Assembly: GCF_006912135.1 (NCBI RefSeq) | Contig: NZ_VIRS01000013.1 | Span: forward strand, 1 to 64,000 | Direction: 5' to 3' | DNA from: Cryptosporangium phraense | GTDB taxonomy: Bacteria > Actinomycetota > Actinomycetes > Mycobacteriales > Cryptosporangiaceae | DNA: 64,000 bases | Shown here: positions 9,107 to 17,689 of the stretch, one piece after another | How positions within the stretch are numbered: the first letter of the stretch is position 1 | Layout: each line of letters begins with the position of its first letter | The notes under the pieces: model-generated | The model's database searches: none | What the model was told of the DNA's origin: nothing | Seen by the model: the letters and a program-made list of their open reading frames with translations, nothing else | Translations under genes and position numbers: made by a program

Positions 9107-10126
9107 TCAGTACTGGATGACCGCCCGGAACCGGAGTTGACCCTGGCGGAGCTTCTGGTAGGCGTCGCCGATCTTCTCCTTCGGGAAAACCTCGATCATC
9201 GGCTTCACGGCCCCGCTCGCGACGATCTCCAGCGCCTCGTTCAGGTACTCCGGTGAGTTGTGCGCCGATCCGACGATCTGCAGGCTGTGGGCCGTCATGG
9301 CCAGCGCCGGGATCGGGAACTCGTCGTCGGCCGAGATGCCCATGAGGACGAGCTTTCCCCACGGATTCATGCCCTTGATCGCGTCGACGGCCGGGCCGTG
9401 CGACGGCGCGGTGTGCAGCACGACGTCCGCACCGCCCACCTTCTTCAGCTCCTCCCCGTTGGCCACGACCTCGTCGGCCCCGAGCTCGCGGGCCAGGTCG
9501 TGCTTGGCGGGGGAGTGCGTGATCGCGACGACGCGGTAGCCGGCCGCCTTCGCGAACTGGATGCCCAGGTGTCCCACGCCGCCGATGCCCACCACCGCGA
9601 CCGTGCCACCGGGCTTGCCGGCCGCCCGGCGGAGCGCGGCCCACACGGTGTAGCCGGCGCACACCGTCGGAGCGGCGTTCTCGTAGGAGAGGTTGTCGGG
9701 CAGCAGGATCGTGCCGAGCTCGTCTACGGCGACGTATTCGGCCTGCCCACCGTCGACGTTGACGCCGGTGAGAATCGGCGCCACGCAGTTGTTGGCGGTC
9801 ACGAAGCTGTAGGGGTGGTTCCCGTGGCAGAACTCGCACCGCCCACAGGGCAGCTGGGTGATCGGCATCCCGACGCGGTCGCCGACCTTCCGGGTGACGA
9901 CCCCCTCGCCGACGGCCACGATCTCGCCGACCCCCTCGTGGCCGGGGATCAACGGGAAGGGCCGGAAGTTCAGCACGTTCTCGGCGAGCAGGGAGTCGGT
10001 GTAGCAGACGCCGCAGGCGTGGACCTTGACCAGGACCTGATGCGGTCCGGCTTCGGGCTTGGGGACGTCCCGGAGCTCCCAGGCAGCGTGCGGTTCGGAA
10101 ACGACGCCGGCTTTCATCAGGCTCAT
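9107..10126 (-). CDS. Zinc-dependent alcohol dehydrogenase (MDR superfamily)
   Basis: A 339-residue medium-chain dehydrogenase that should interconvert alcohols and aldehydes with NAD(P). Catalytic zinc ligands are in HACGVCYTD (Cys38/Cys41 region), GHEGVG (His63, Glu64) and PTVCAGYTVW. The Rossmann motif is VVGIGGVGHLG. The structural-zinc lobe is odd: CGRCEFC (Cys94, 97, 100) is followed by the next Cys only at 114, not 108. The ATG follows a strong AAGGAGGA ribosome-binding site. It heads a unit with the sigma factor and ATPase genes. Confidence 0.9.
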   Translation of the reverse strand: MSLMKAGVVSEPHAAWELRDVPKPEAGPHQVLVKVHACGVCYTDSLLAENVLNFRPFPLIPGHEGVGEIVAVGEGVVTRKVGDRVGMPITQLPCGRCEFCHGNHPYSFVTANNCVAPILTGVNVDGGQAEYVAVDELGTILLPDNLSYENAAPTVCAGYTVWAALRRAAGKPGGTVAVVGIGGVGHLGIQFAKAAGYRVVAITHSPAKHDLARELGADEVVANGEELKKVGGADVVLHTAPSHGPAVDAIKGMNPWGKLVLMGISADDEFPIPALAMTAHSLQIVGSAHNSPEYLNEALEIVASGAVKPMIEVFPKEKIGDAYQKLRQGQLRFRAVIQY

Positions 10127-10241
10127 GCGGTCCTCCTTCGAAGTGTCTCCGGGGGCCGAAGCTAGGGAGCGACTCTGAAGGAGGAGTGGACAGACAGTGG
10201 ATGTCCGAGCCGCATCGCCGAGGACCTCCACCACGGTCGGG

Positions 10242-11226
10242 CTACCGCGTGTCGAATCGGTCCGCGACCCAGTCGGCGATGAACGTGCTGACGTGCGGGA
10301 GGTGATCCAGCCCAATGTGCTTGGTCGCGCCCTCTTCGAGCGTGAACACCCGCAGCTCCCGCAGCGGCGCGTTGACCGCCTGGTCGTACGACCGGTGCGC
10401 GTACTCCAACGGTATCTGCCGGTCCTCGGCCCCACCGCCTCCGTTGCACCGCTCCCCAGTTGTGGTTCGCACCCCAGGCGACGCAGAGCGCGTACCGCTT
10501 CTCGAACGCGGCCACCCGAGGTGCGTAATAGCCACCGAGCGACCAGCCGACGATGCCGATGCGGCTGGGGTCCACGTCGGACCTGGTCGACAGGTGGTCC
10601 AGCGCAGCGGAGCCCCAGGCCTCGGCGTCGATCCGGGCGGTGAGGCCCTGCAGGCGCAGCGCCTCACCGCTCCCGGGCTGGTCGAGCATCAGGCACGAGA
10701 TCCCACGGGCGGCCAGCTCCTCCCAGTGCCCGGAGGAGTACTGATGCTCCTTCGTCGAGTCGAGCCCGTTGACCAGCACGATCACCGGGTGCGGCCCGTC
10801 GCCGGGAGCGGCGCTGAAGTACGCCGGCAGCGTGGTGCCGAGATAGGGAACGGCCACGCGTTCCACCGAAGCGGGGAACGCCCGCTCCTGCAGCTCCAGC
10901 ACCCGCCGGTACGTCGGGATCCGGCTCTCGTCGGAGTTGGCGAGCATCCGCTCGGCCTGGCACAGGTAGTTCGTGGCCCGGCGGTAGAGCTGCCGGGCGG
11001 TCCGCTCGTGGCCGGCCTTCGACGCGTCCTCGGTCTGGGCGACGAGTTGATCGGTGAGCGCCGTCCACGCCCGCAGGAAGTCGGGCGTCCCGGCGTCCTC
11101 GCCCTTGGAGGCGGCCTCGCGAATCGGGCGGCAGGCCCGGTCGACCTCGTCGATCAGGCCGCCGGAGTTCAGCGTCGCGACGACGCCCAGGTTCCAGACT
11201 TAGTTGCCGGGAAAGTACTCGAACAT
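10242..11226 (-). pseudogene. Alpha/beta hydrolase pseudogene (nonsense codon plus internal deletion/frameshift)
   Basis: The ATG at 11226 opens MFEYFPGN, then codon 9 is TAA (11202-11200), after which the same frame continues VWNLGVVATLNSGG through KHEX-less N-terminal helices, VIVLVNGLDSTKEH and the nucleophile elbow GWSLGGYYAPR. The frame breaks near 10440 after NHNWGAVQRRR, and homologous sequence resumes in another frame at AEDRQIPLEYAHRSYD, ending VADRFDTR. The part expected between them (lid and the strand before the catalytic acid) is missing, so I infer a deletion of some tens of codons that also shifted the frame. It is the last gene of the ring-cleavage operon and probably once encoded a C-C bond or ester hydrolase of a pathway intermediate. 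Confidence 0.85.
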
Positions 11227-11227
11227 C

Positions 11228-12172
11228 TCAGACGTCCCTTCTGCGGATCCGTGGCCGCGGGCGGGCCGCCTGCACCGGCGGCAGGTCGACGCCGGACACG
11301 ACCCGGTTGCGGATCGTCCCGATGCCTTCGACGGTCATCTCGACGACGTCCCCGGGCACCAGCGGTGGCACGTCGTGACCGCGGCCCCAGAGCTCGGCCA
11401 GGCAGCCTCCGTTGCCGCACGTCCCGGACCCGAGCACGTCACCCGCTCGTACCCAGGTACCACGGGAGGCGTACGCGACCAGCTCCTCGAACGGCCAGCC
11501 CATGTTGGACAGCAGGTCCTGTCCGACGAGCGTGTCGTTCACCGACACCCGGAGGTCGAGCGCGAGGAACCCGTCGGCGTCCCGGTAGGGCTCCAGCTCG
11601 TCGGCCGTGACGAGCCACGGTCCGAGCGTGGTGGCGGAGTCCTTGCCCTTGGCTGGTCCGAGTCCGACCTTCATCTCCCGGGCCTGGAGGTCGCGCGCCG
11701 ACCAGTCGTTCATGATCGTGTACCCGAAGATGTCGACGTCCCCGGGCGCCAGCGACGTCCCGTCCCGGCCGACCACGAGCGCCACCTCCAGCTCGAAGTC
11801 GAAGCGCTCCGACCCCGGCGGGACCGGGACGTCGTCGAAAGGACCGACCACCGCGTACGGGTTGGTGAAGTAGAAGGTCGGCGCCCGGTACCACTCCGGT
11901 GGTACGCCACCGACCCCGTCGATCGACTTCCGGACGCCCTCGACGTGTTCTTCGAACGCGACGTAGTCCCGGACGGTCGGCGGCGTCAGCGGTGCGAGCA
12001 GCCGGACGGAGGCCAGCGGGACGGGCGGCCCGGCCAGCGCGGACGAGCCGGCCTCCAGCGCCGCGGGCAGCCCGGAACACACCAGATCGAGGACGGAGAC
12101 ACCGGACGGCAGCGGGTGGAGCCCGGCATCGGACACGACACCCGCCCCGCCGGCCCAGGTGGCGAACCTCAT
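11228..12172 (-). CDS. Fumarylacetoacetate hydrolase (FAH) family protein
   Basis: A 314-residue FAH-family enzyme. These metal-dependent enzymes hydrolyse, hydrate or decarboxylate ring-cleavage products such as acylpyruvates or 2-oxo-dienoates. The core begins near residue 70 (PTVRDYVAFEEH); metal-binding acids are in FDFELEVALVV, and YTIMNDWSARDLQ is the diagnostic motif. GSGTCGNGG and VPGDVVEM mark the C-terminal barrel. The ATG shares one base with the dioxygenase stop, and the stop lies one base from the start of the hydrolase pseudogene. The context makes it the step after ring cleavage. Confidence 0.88.
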   Translation of the reverse strand: MRFATWAGGAGVVSDAGLHPLPSGVSVLDLVCSGLPAALEAGSSALAGPPVPLASVRLLAPLTPPTVRDYVAFEEHVEGVRKSIDGVGGVPPEWYRAPTFYFTNPYAVVGPFDDVPVPPGSERFDFELEVALVVGRDGTSLAPGDVDIFGYTIMNDWSARDLQAREMKVGLGPAKGKDSATTLGPWLVTADELEPYRDADGFLALDLRVSVNDTLVGQDLLSNMGWPFEELVAYASRGTWVRAGDVLGSGTCGNGGCLAELWGRGHDVPPLVPGDVVEMTVEGIGTIRNRVVSGVDLPPVQAARPRPRIRRRDV

Positions 12173-13110
12173 CAGACCGGGGGAGCGAGGTAGAGACCCT
12201 TGTCGGGGTCGTTGAACGAACGTTGTGCGACGAACTCGTTCATCTGGTTCGCGATGCCCCACTGGTCGGCGATCTCGGGCTGGGTGAAGTCGTAGAGGTG
12301 CGGGTGCCAGGTGTCCTCGTCGATCAGCTCCAGCTCGGTCGTGTACTCCATCGTGTTGCCGGAGGGATCGAGGAAGTAGCTGAACGTGTTGTTGCCCGCG
12401 GTGTGGCGGCCGGGGCCCCAGATCTTCTCGACGCCCGCGCGGAGCACCCGGCCGGTGCCGCGCAGGTACTCGTCGATCCCGCGCATCTCGAACGACGCGT
12501 GGTGCAGCGACGGGTGCGGGCCGCGGGCGATCGCGACGCTGTGGTGCCAGGCGTTGACCCGCATGAACCACATCATCTTGCCCAGGTGCGGGTGCAGGAG
12601 GGTGTCCGACAGCGCGAACCCGAGGTGCTTCTCGTAGAACGCGCGGGTGGCCTCCGGGTCGGCCGAGTTGATCACGACGTGCGACAGCCGCACCGGGATC
12701 GACTCGCCTTCCTCGATCGTCCGGTGCTTCCGCACGGCGACGTCGGCGGAGACCTCGACGGTGCGGCCCTCGTTGTCGAAGAACCGGAAGCCGTACCCGC
12801 CGCCGGGCGTGTGGAGCGGGCCTGGTTCGGTGATCAGGCGGACGCCGTCGGCGCCCAGCCGCTCGGCGATGACGTCCACGTCGGCGCGGGTCGCGACGCC
12901 GAACGCGAGCAGGTCGATGCGCTTGTCCGCGGCGCGGCGCAGCCGCACGGCGTACTGCTCCGGCGAGCCCTCCGCGGCCAGGAACGCCAAGCCGGAGTCG
13001 GTGTGCTCGGTGCGGAGTCCCCAGGTGTCGGTGTAGAAGGCCAGCTGGGCGTCGAAGTCCGGTACGGCCAGGTCGACGTGCCGCAGGTGGGTGATCAGAC
13101 GGTCGGTCAT
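12172..13110 (-). CDS. Extradiol ring-cleavage dioxygenase (VOC superfamily)
   Basis: A 312-residue two-domain vicinal-oxygen-chelate protein. The first module starts HLRHVDLAVPD and the second RLSHVVINSADP. Fe(II) ligands of the catalytic C-terminal module are His144, the second His of SLHHASFE (about 204) and Glu255 in NTMEYTTE, the 2-His-1-Glu set of type I extradiol enzymes. It should open a catechol-type ring meta to the hydroxyls with O2. A GGAG precedes the ATG. It lies 17 bp after the monooxygenase remnant and overlaps the FAH gene. Confidence 0.9.
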   Translation of the reverse strand: MTDRLITHLRHVDLAVPDFDAQLAFYTDTWGLRTEHTDSGLAFLAAEGSPEQYAVRLRRAADKRIDLLAFGVATRADVDVIAERLGADGVRLITEPGPLHTPGGGYGFRFFDNEGRTVEVSADVAVRKHRTIEEGESIPVRLSHVVINSADPEATRAFYEKHLGFALSDTLLHPHLGKMMWFMRVNAWHHSVAIARGPHPSLHHASFEMRGIDEYLRGTGRVLRAGVEKIWGPGRHTAGNNTFSYFLDPSGNTMEYTTELELIDEDTWHPHLYDFTQPEIADQWGIANQMNEFVAQRSFNDPDKGLYLAPPV

Positions 13111-13127
13111 GGAATCGGCTCCGGGGG

Positions 13128-13421
13128 TCAGGCGGGTGTGCTGACGAGCGCGTGGAACTCGTCCCACAGCGGCTGGTCGACGGCCGGCCGCTCGGTGAGC
13201 AGCTCGGCCAGCGAGATCATCGTCGTGAGCTGCTCGTCGGGCGTCAGCGTGGAACGGTCCCGAGCGGCCTCCACGATGTACGCGTAGAGCGAGTCCTCAC
13301 CGGTGGGGCAGTAGCCGGCGATGAACGACGGCCCGCCGTAGTACAGGTCGGTGCGACGTCGTAGCGCGATCCCGGAGCCCAGCCCGCCGCCGACCACCAG
13401 AACCGAGTTCACAGCGGACAC
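13128..13421 (-). pseudogene. Multiply deleted FAD-dependent monooxygenase remnant, still open reading frame
   Basis: A 97-codon frame starting GTG after GAAGGAG. It begins with the FAD beta-alpha-beta fingerprint VLVVGGGLGSG but jumps directly to DLYYGGPSFIAGYCP, a segment that lies about 180 residues later in aromatic flavin hydroxylases. A second jump leads from LTTMISL to AELL/DQPLWDEF and a third to the typical C-terminal LVSTPA. Intact relatives are near 380 residues. All joins keep frame, so a short protein could still be made, but most of the FAD and substrate site is gone. It sits between the cyclase-family gene and the dioxygenase, where a ring hydroxylase would be expected. Confidence 0.78.
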
Positions 13422-13435
13422 GAGAGACTCCTTCG

Positions 13436-14401
13436 TCACTTGACGGCGAGAGGGTTGACCGGGGCGCCGACGGCCCCGGTCACCGGCAGCGGCGCGGCGG
13501 CCAGGAAGAACTCGTGGACGCCGTCGGCCGCGCAGTCGGCCGCCAGCGCGTCGAAATCCCACATCTCACCGATGAACAGGCCCATGTTCGGGATGCACAC
13601 CTGGTGCAGCGGCTGGAACGCGTCGTCGAACTCGTTCGGACGCACCTCGAATCCCCAGGTGTCGGTCGCGATCCCGGCGATCTCGGTGTCGTGGAGCCAC
13701 TCGGCGGTGGTGAACGACAGGCCGGGGGACGCTCCGCCCGCGTAGTCGTTCCAGCCTTCCCGGCGGGCCCTGGCCAGCCGTCCGGTGCGGACACACACCA
13801 GGTCGCCGCGGCCGACGGTGACGCCGTGGGCCGCGATGGTCGCCTCCAGGTGCTCGGTGGTGATCGCGAACCCGTCGGGCAGCTCGCCGTCCGGACCGAC
13901 GACCCGCGCGACGTCGAGCAGGACGCCGCGCCCGGCGATGCGGGCGGCGGCGGTCTCGATGCCGGTGACCAGGTCACCGTCGCTGGTCACGACGTCGCCC
14001 GCGCGACGGCCGTTCCAGGCGTGACCGTGATCGAAGATGTGGCCGAGGCCGTCCCACTGCGTGGAGGCCTGCAACGGCATGAAGACGACGTCGTCCGCGC
14101 CGCCGAGACCGTGCGGGAAGCCCTGGGAGCCGCGCTCGGCGTCGGTGCCGGTGTCGAGCATCGTGTGCACCGGGTTGGTGCGCCGCCGCCAGCCCTTCTG
14201 CGGGCCGTTCATGTCGAACGACTGGGCCAGCGAGAACACGGCGCCGCGCCGGATGCAGGCGGCCCCGGCCAGGCGCGCCGACTCGTCGAGGAAGTTGAGC
14301 GTGCCGAGCACGTCGTCGGCGCCCCAGCGCCCCCAGTTCGAGCACCGCTTCGCGGCGGCGGCGATCGCGCCTTCCGGATCGGTGCGGTCGAGCGCAGTCA
14401 T
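13436..14401 (-). CDS. Cyclase-family (kynurenine formamidase-like) metal-dependent hydrolase
   Basis: A 321-residue protein of the cyclase family, in which Mn/Zn amidases and lactone hydrolases act on aromatic catabolites. The metal-binding signature is seen as TQWDGLGHIFDHGHAWNG, with further conserved parts GRGVLLDVARV and DTWGFEVRP. A clear AAAGGAG precedes the ATG. It is the first gene of the minus-strand ring-cleavage operon and is transcribed divergently from the LysR gene. The exact reaction is unknown; hydrolysis of a lactone or amide intermediate is most likely. Confidence 0.85.
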   Translation of the reverse strand: MTALDRTDPEGAIAAAAKRCSNWGRWGADDVLGTLNFLDESARLAGAACIRRGAVFSLAQSFDMNGPQKGWRRRTNPVHTMLDTGTDAERGSQGFPHGLGGADDVVFMPLQASTQWDGLGHIFDHGHAWNGRRAGDVVTSDGDLVTGIETAAARIAGRGVLLDVARVVGPDGELPDGFAITTEHLEATIAAHGVTVGRGDLVCVRTGRLARARREGWNDYAGGASPGLSFTTAEWLHDTEIAGIATDTWGFEVRPNEFDDAFQPLHQVCIPNMGLFIGEMWDFDALAADCAADGVHEFFLAAAPLPVTGAVGAPVNPLAVK

Positions 14402-14507
14402 CCGATGGCTCCTTTGCCCTGGCCTGCGCACCACTCTCAGGCATCCAGGAGCCATCGGGAACCCAAATCTAGTGATGCTTGCTATTGGCCATTCCTATGG
14501 TGAACGG
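14402..14507. promoter_or_regulatory. Divergent promoter region between ring-cleavage operon and lysR
   Basis: This 106-bp gap separates the divergent operon and its LysR-type gene, the usual place for a LysR binding site. It is AT-richer than its surroundings and contains a short palindrome (ATTGGCCAT) near 14484. I cannot identify a convincing T-N11-A box beyond chance, so no operator is called. Confidence 0.5.
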
Positions 14508-15452
14508 ATGACGGTCGATCGAATGCTGCTGGATCTTGATCTGAATCTGCTGGTCACGCTGGACGCTCTCCTGCGTGAGCGGAACGTCACCCGGGCCGCC
14601 GAACTGCTCGGGTGCAGTCAGCCGACGATGAGCACCGGGCTCGGCCGGCTGCGCCGGTACTTTGACGACGAGCTGCTCCACCGCGTCGGCAACCGCTACG
14701 AGCTGACGCCGCTGGCCGTGACGCTGGCGGTGCGCACGCCGCCCGCCATCGAGGGTGTGCGGCGGGTGTTCGATCTCCGCAGTGAGTTCGACCCGGCGAA
14801 GATCGAGCGCGAGTTCACGATCGTCACGTCCGACTACGCGGCGGCCGTCTTCGGCCCGCTGATGACGAGGCGGGTGGCGGAGCGGGCGCCCGGCGTCCGG
14901 CTGCGCTTCCAGCAGACGTCGCCGGCCGCCGTCGACAACGCCCAGGACATGCTGCGCTCGGTCGACGGCATCCTCCTGCCGCACGGGTTCCTCGCCGACG
15001 TCCCGCACACCGATCTGTTCGAGGACCGCTGGGTGTGCATCGTCGATCGGGACAACCCCACGATCGGTGACACGATCACGCTCGATCAGCTGCAACAGGC
15101 GCCGTGGGTCGTGGTGTTCAACCGGCCGACCGCGTTCGCGCCCGCGACCCAGCAGCTGCGCATGATCGGTGTGGAGCCGCGCGTGGAGGTCGTGGTCGAC
15201 GGCTTTCTGCAGATGCCGTTCATGGTGGCCGGCACCGCGCGGGTCGCGATGCTGCAGGCGCATCTGGCCTCTCGGCTGGCCGAGGCGGCCGGCGTCCGCG
15301 TCGTCGAGTGCGGCTTCGACGTGGTGCCGCTGGCCGAGGCGTTCTGGTGGCATCCGATGTACCGCACCGACGCGGCACACACCTGGCTCCGCGAGCTGCT
15401 GGTCGAGACCGCGGGTGAACTGCGCACCGACGTCCCGGACACGTTCCGCTGA
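14508..15452 (+). CDS. LysR-family transcriptional regulator
   Basis: A 314-residue LysR-type regulator. The N-terminal winged helix-turn-helix spans about residues 10-65 (LDLNLLVTLDALLRERNVTRAAELL, then SQPTMSTGLGRLR), followed by a substrate-binding domain (REFTIVTSDYAA, CIVDRDNP) of the NodD-like group. Such proteins normally activate a divergent operon when an aromatic effector is bound, here the cyclase/dioxygenase/FAH operon. An in-frame ATG 33 nt upstream is an alternative start. A stem-loop terminator follows immediately. Confidence 0.9.
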   Translation: MTVDRMLLDLDLNLLVTLDALLRERNVTRAAELLGCSQPTMSTGLGRLRRYFDDELLHRVGNRYELTPLAVTLAVRTPPAIEGVRRVFDLRSEFDPAKIEREFTIVTSDYAAAVFGPLMTRRVAERAPGVRLRFQQTSPAAVDNAQDMLRSVDGILLPHGFLADVPHTDLFEDRWVCIVDRDNPTIGDTITLDQLQQAPWVVVFNRPTAFAPATQQLRMIGVEPRVEVVVDGFLQMPFMVAGTARVAMLQAHLASRLAEAAGVRVVECGFDVVPLAEAFWWHPMYRTDAAHTWLRELLVETAGELRTDVPDTFR

Positions 15453-15458
15453 TTCTTC

Positions 15459-15489
15459 GATGGGGTGCCCCGTGATGGGCACCCCCATC
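15459..15489 (+). terminator. Stem-loop terminator after lysR
   Basis: Arms GATGGGGTGCCC and GGGCACCCCCATC pair over 12 bp with one bulged base and a 6-nt loop, 6 nt past the lysR stop. It insulates lysR from the following acyl-CoA dehydrogenase operon. Confidence 0.75.
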
Positions 15490-15591
15490 GCTCCCCGGTG
15501 CCGCCTCCCACCGGCTGTGGTCTTCCGACGACGCGGCCTCACGTGGCTGTCGGCGATGTCCGGCGACCGGCTACTCAAAAGCTAGCAATAC

Positions 15592-15606
15592 TTATAAGGA
15601 TTGATT
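15592..15606. promoter_or_regulatory. Regulon operator site A (TTATAAGGATTGATT)
   Basis: The most divergent of five related sites in the window (consensus TTACAA-N3-TTGTRA), also embedded in AATaCTTatAAGGATT. It ends 11 nt before the ATG of the first acyl-CoA dehydrogenase gene. No Shine-Dalgarno lies between, only a C-rich run, so the mRNA is probably leaderless and the site would cover the -10 region. Confidence 0.6.
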
Positions 15607-15617
15607 ATCCTCCCCCC

Positions 15618-16763
15618 ATGGATTTCGGGATGGGTAGGGCGGCCGAGGCGCTCCGGTCGGAGTTGCGGCAGTTGGTAACCGATCATCTGCCCGCCGGTTT
15701 TCTCGGAGCGTTCACCGACGATCCGGACGATCTGGCCACCGCCCAGCGGTTCTGTGGCGTCCTGGCCGACCGCGGGCTGCTCTGCCCGGCTTGGCCGTCG
15801 GAGTTGGGCGGCCGCGGGGCGTCGGTCTGGGAGCAGACCGTGGTGCGCGAGGAGATGTGGGCTCATCACGAACCGCGGGGCGCGCAGTACATGGGCGTCA
15901 ACTGGGTCGGTCCCACGATCATGCGGCACGGCACCCCGGCCCAGCAGGGCGAACACCTCCCGCCGATCGCCAGCGGCGAGGTCATCTGGTGCCAGGGCTT
16001 CAGCGAGCCGGACGCCGGTTCCGACCTGGCGTCGCTCCGGATGGAGGCCAGAGCCGACGGCGACGGCTGGCGTCTGCGGGGCCAGAAGATCTGGACGTCC
16101 TACGCGACGATGGCCCAGTGGTGCTTCCTGCTGGCCCGCACGTCCCGCGGTGAGAAGCGCCAGCAGGGCCTGACCGTCTTCCTGACCCCGATGACGACCA
16201 CCGGCATCGAGGTGCGACCGATCCGCAGCCTGATGGGCCCGCACCACCTCAACGAGGTCTTCTTCGACGACGTCCGGGTCGGGCCGGAGAACGTGCTCGG
16301 CGAGGTCGGCGACGGCTGGCGGATAGTCCAGGAGGTGCTGGCGTTCGAGCGGGTCGGCATCGCCCGGTATGCGCGGTGCGAGCGGCTGCTGCAGGAGGCG
16401 CCGCTGGTGCTGGGTCCGGCCTGGGACGCGTTGCCGGCCGACCTCCAGGCCCGGTGGGCCCGGATGCTCGTGCACTGCCGCCGGGCGCGGCTGCTCGCGT
16501 ACCAGGTCGTCTCGGGCCAGGACTCGGGGCGGGTGAAGCCGGTCGACTCCGCGGCCTACCGGATCGCGGTGACCCGGCTCGATCAGGAGAGCGCGGAGGT
16601 GCTCCGGGAGATCAGCGCGTCCGCGCCGGCGACCGACGAGGGGCGCTGGTTCGCCGTCGAGGTCGAGGACCACTGGCGCTACTCGCAGGCGTCCACGGTC
16701 GCCTCCGGGAGCGTCGAGATCCAGCGCGTGCTGCTGGCCCGGGCCCTGCTGGCGGCCTCGTGA
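15618..16763 (+). CDS. Acyl-CoA dehydrogenase, large subunit of pair 1
   Basis: A 381-residue FAD-dependent acyl-CoA dehydrogenase with full domain order: N-terminal helices, the FAD-binding beta domain WCQGFSEPDAGSDLASL (about residues 131-147) and KIWTSYA, then the C-terminal helical domain ending ASGSVEIQRVLLARALL. It should introduce a 2,3-double bond in an acyl-CoA. The stop overlaps a second, shorter dehydrogenase gene (GTGA), and the same large/small arrangement recurs downstream. That is the pattern of heteromeric actinobacterial dehydrogenases for steroid side chains. Operator site A lies just upstream. Confidence 0.9.
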   Translation: MDFGMGRAAEALRSELRQLVTDHLPAGFLGAFTDDPDDLATAQRFCGVLADRGLLCPAWPSELGGRGASVWEQTVVREEMWAHHEPRGAQYMGVNWVGPTIMRHGTPAQQGEHLPPIASGEVIWCQGFSEPDAGSDLASLRMEARADGDGWRLRGQKIWTSYATMAQWCFLLARTSRGEKRQQGLTVFLTPMTTTGIEVRPIRSLMGPHHLNEVFFDDVRVGPENVLGEVGDGWRIVQEVLAFERVGIARYARCERLLQEAPLVLGPAWDALPADLQARWARMLVHCRRARLLAYQVVSGQDSGRVKPVDSAAYRIAVTRLDQESAEVLREISASAPATDEGRWFAVEVEDHWRYSQASTVASGSVEIQRVLLARALLAAS

Positions 16764-17689
16764 ACCTCGAGCTGACCGCGGAGGCGGTCGCGTTCGGCCG
16801 CGATGCCCGACAGGCCTTCGGAGCCGCCGGCGGCGATGCGCTGATCCAGGCGGCCGAGGCGGACCCGGCGGGCCGCGAGGCGCTGGTCGAGCCGGTGCTC
16901 AAGGAGCTCGGCGCCTGGGAGCTCGCGCCCCGCGCCGACGCCGACGAGCTGGAAGCCGCGGCCGTGCTCTGCCGGAGCGCGGGCTACTGGGGGCTGCCCT
17001 ACCCGGTGGCCGAACGTCTGGCCCGGCCGACCGACCTCGACGTCGACGGTCTCCTGGTGGTGGCCGACGCGTCACCGAGGGGCGCGGTCTCGGACCTGGA
17101 GCTCCGGTGGGCCGCGGTCACGCTGGACGGTGACCGCAGCCTGGCCTGGGCCCGTCCGGCCGCAGCGTCGCCGCGCACCTCGGCGTTCGTCTGCGGGCTC
17201 GACCTGCGTCCGGTCGACGACGGACGAGTGGCCGACGTCGCCCTCGCGCTGATCTTGCCCTGCTGGACGCTGCTCGGAATGCTCGATCGGGCCCTCGATC
17301 TGGCCCGCGAACACGTCCTGGTCCGGACCCAGTTCGGGCGCCCGCTGGCCGACTTCCAAGGCGTCCAGTTCCCGCTGACCGACGCCGAGGTCGAGCGCAG
17401 CGGGCTGGACGTCCTGGCGCGATACGCGCTCTGGAGTGCGCAGAACGGTGGGTCCGAGGCGCTGGTGGACGCGGTCGCGCTGCGGGTCGCCGCGATCGAG
17501 GCGGCCGAGCTCGTGTTCCGGGTCGCGCACCAGGTGCACGGCGCGATCGGCTTCTGCGACGAGGTGCCGCTGTCCTGGCTCTCGCGCTACAGCCGCCCGC
17601 TGCGCGAGCTGCCGTACGGGGCGTGCGGGTCGCGCGACCGGCTGGCGCGCCTGGCCGCGCGGGACGGCTTCGCCGGGCTGTTCGGATGA
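16760..17689 (+). CDS. Acyl-CoA dehydrogenase, short subunit of pair 1
   Basis: A 309-residue acyl-CoA dehydrogenase-like protein beginning GTG inside the previous stop. The N-terminal and beta domains are reduced; no FSEP-type FAD loop is visible. The C-terminal helical domain is well kept: RTQFGRPLADFQGVQF and HQVHGAIGFCDEVPLSW. The RxQFGxP and Q-x-HGxxG motifs are typical of the partner subunit that completes the FAD site in heteromeric complexes. It most likely works only together with the preceding large subunit. Confidence 0.85.
   Translation: MNLELTAEAVAFGRDARQAFGAAGGDALIQAAEADPAGREALVEPVLKELGAWELAPRADADELEAAAVLCRSAGYWGLPYPVAERLARPTDLDVDGLLVVADASPRGAVSDLELRWAAVTLDGDRSLAWARPAAASPRTSAFVCGLDLRPVDDGRVADVALALILPCWTLLGMLDRALDLAREHVLVRTQFGRPLADFQGVQFPLTDAEVERSGLDVLARYALWSAQNGGSEALVDAVALRVAAIEAAELVFRVAHQVHGAIGFCDEVPLSWLSRYSRPLRELPYGACGSRDRLARLAARDGFAGLFG

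Noticed and set aside
10162-10947. Intact 261-residue hydrolase
   Set aside because: The last third in that frame is Arg-rich nonsense, while the real C-terminus lies in another frame; it is part of the pseudogene.
14402-14507. LysR T-N11-A operator
   Set aside because: Several weak matches exist, none better than chance in a short AT-richer stretch.
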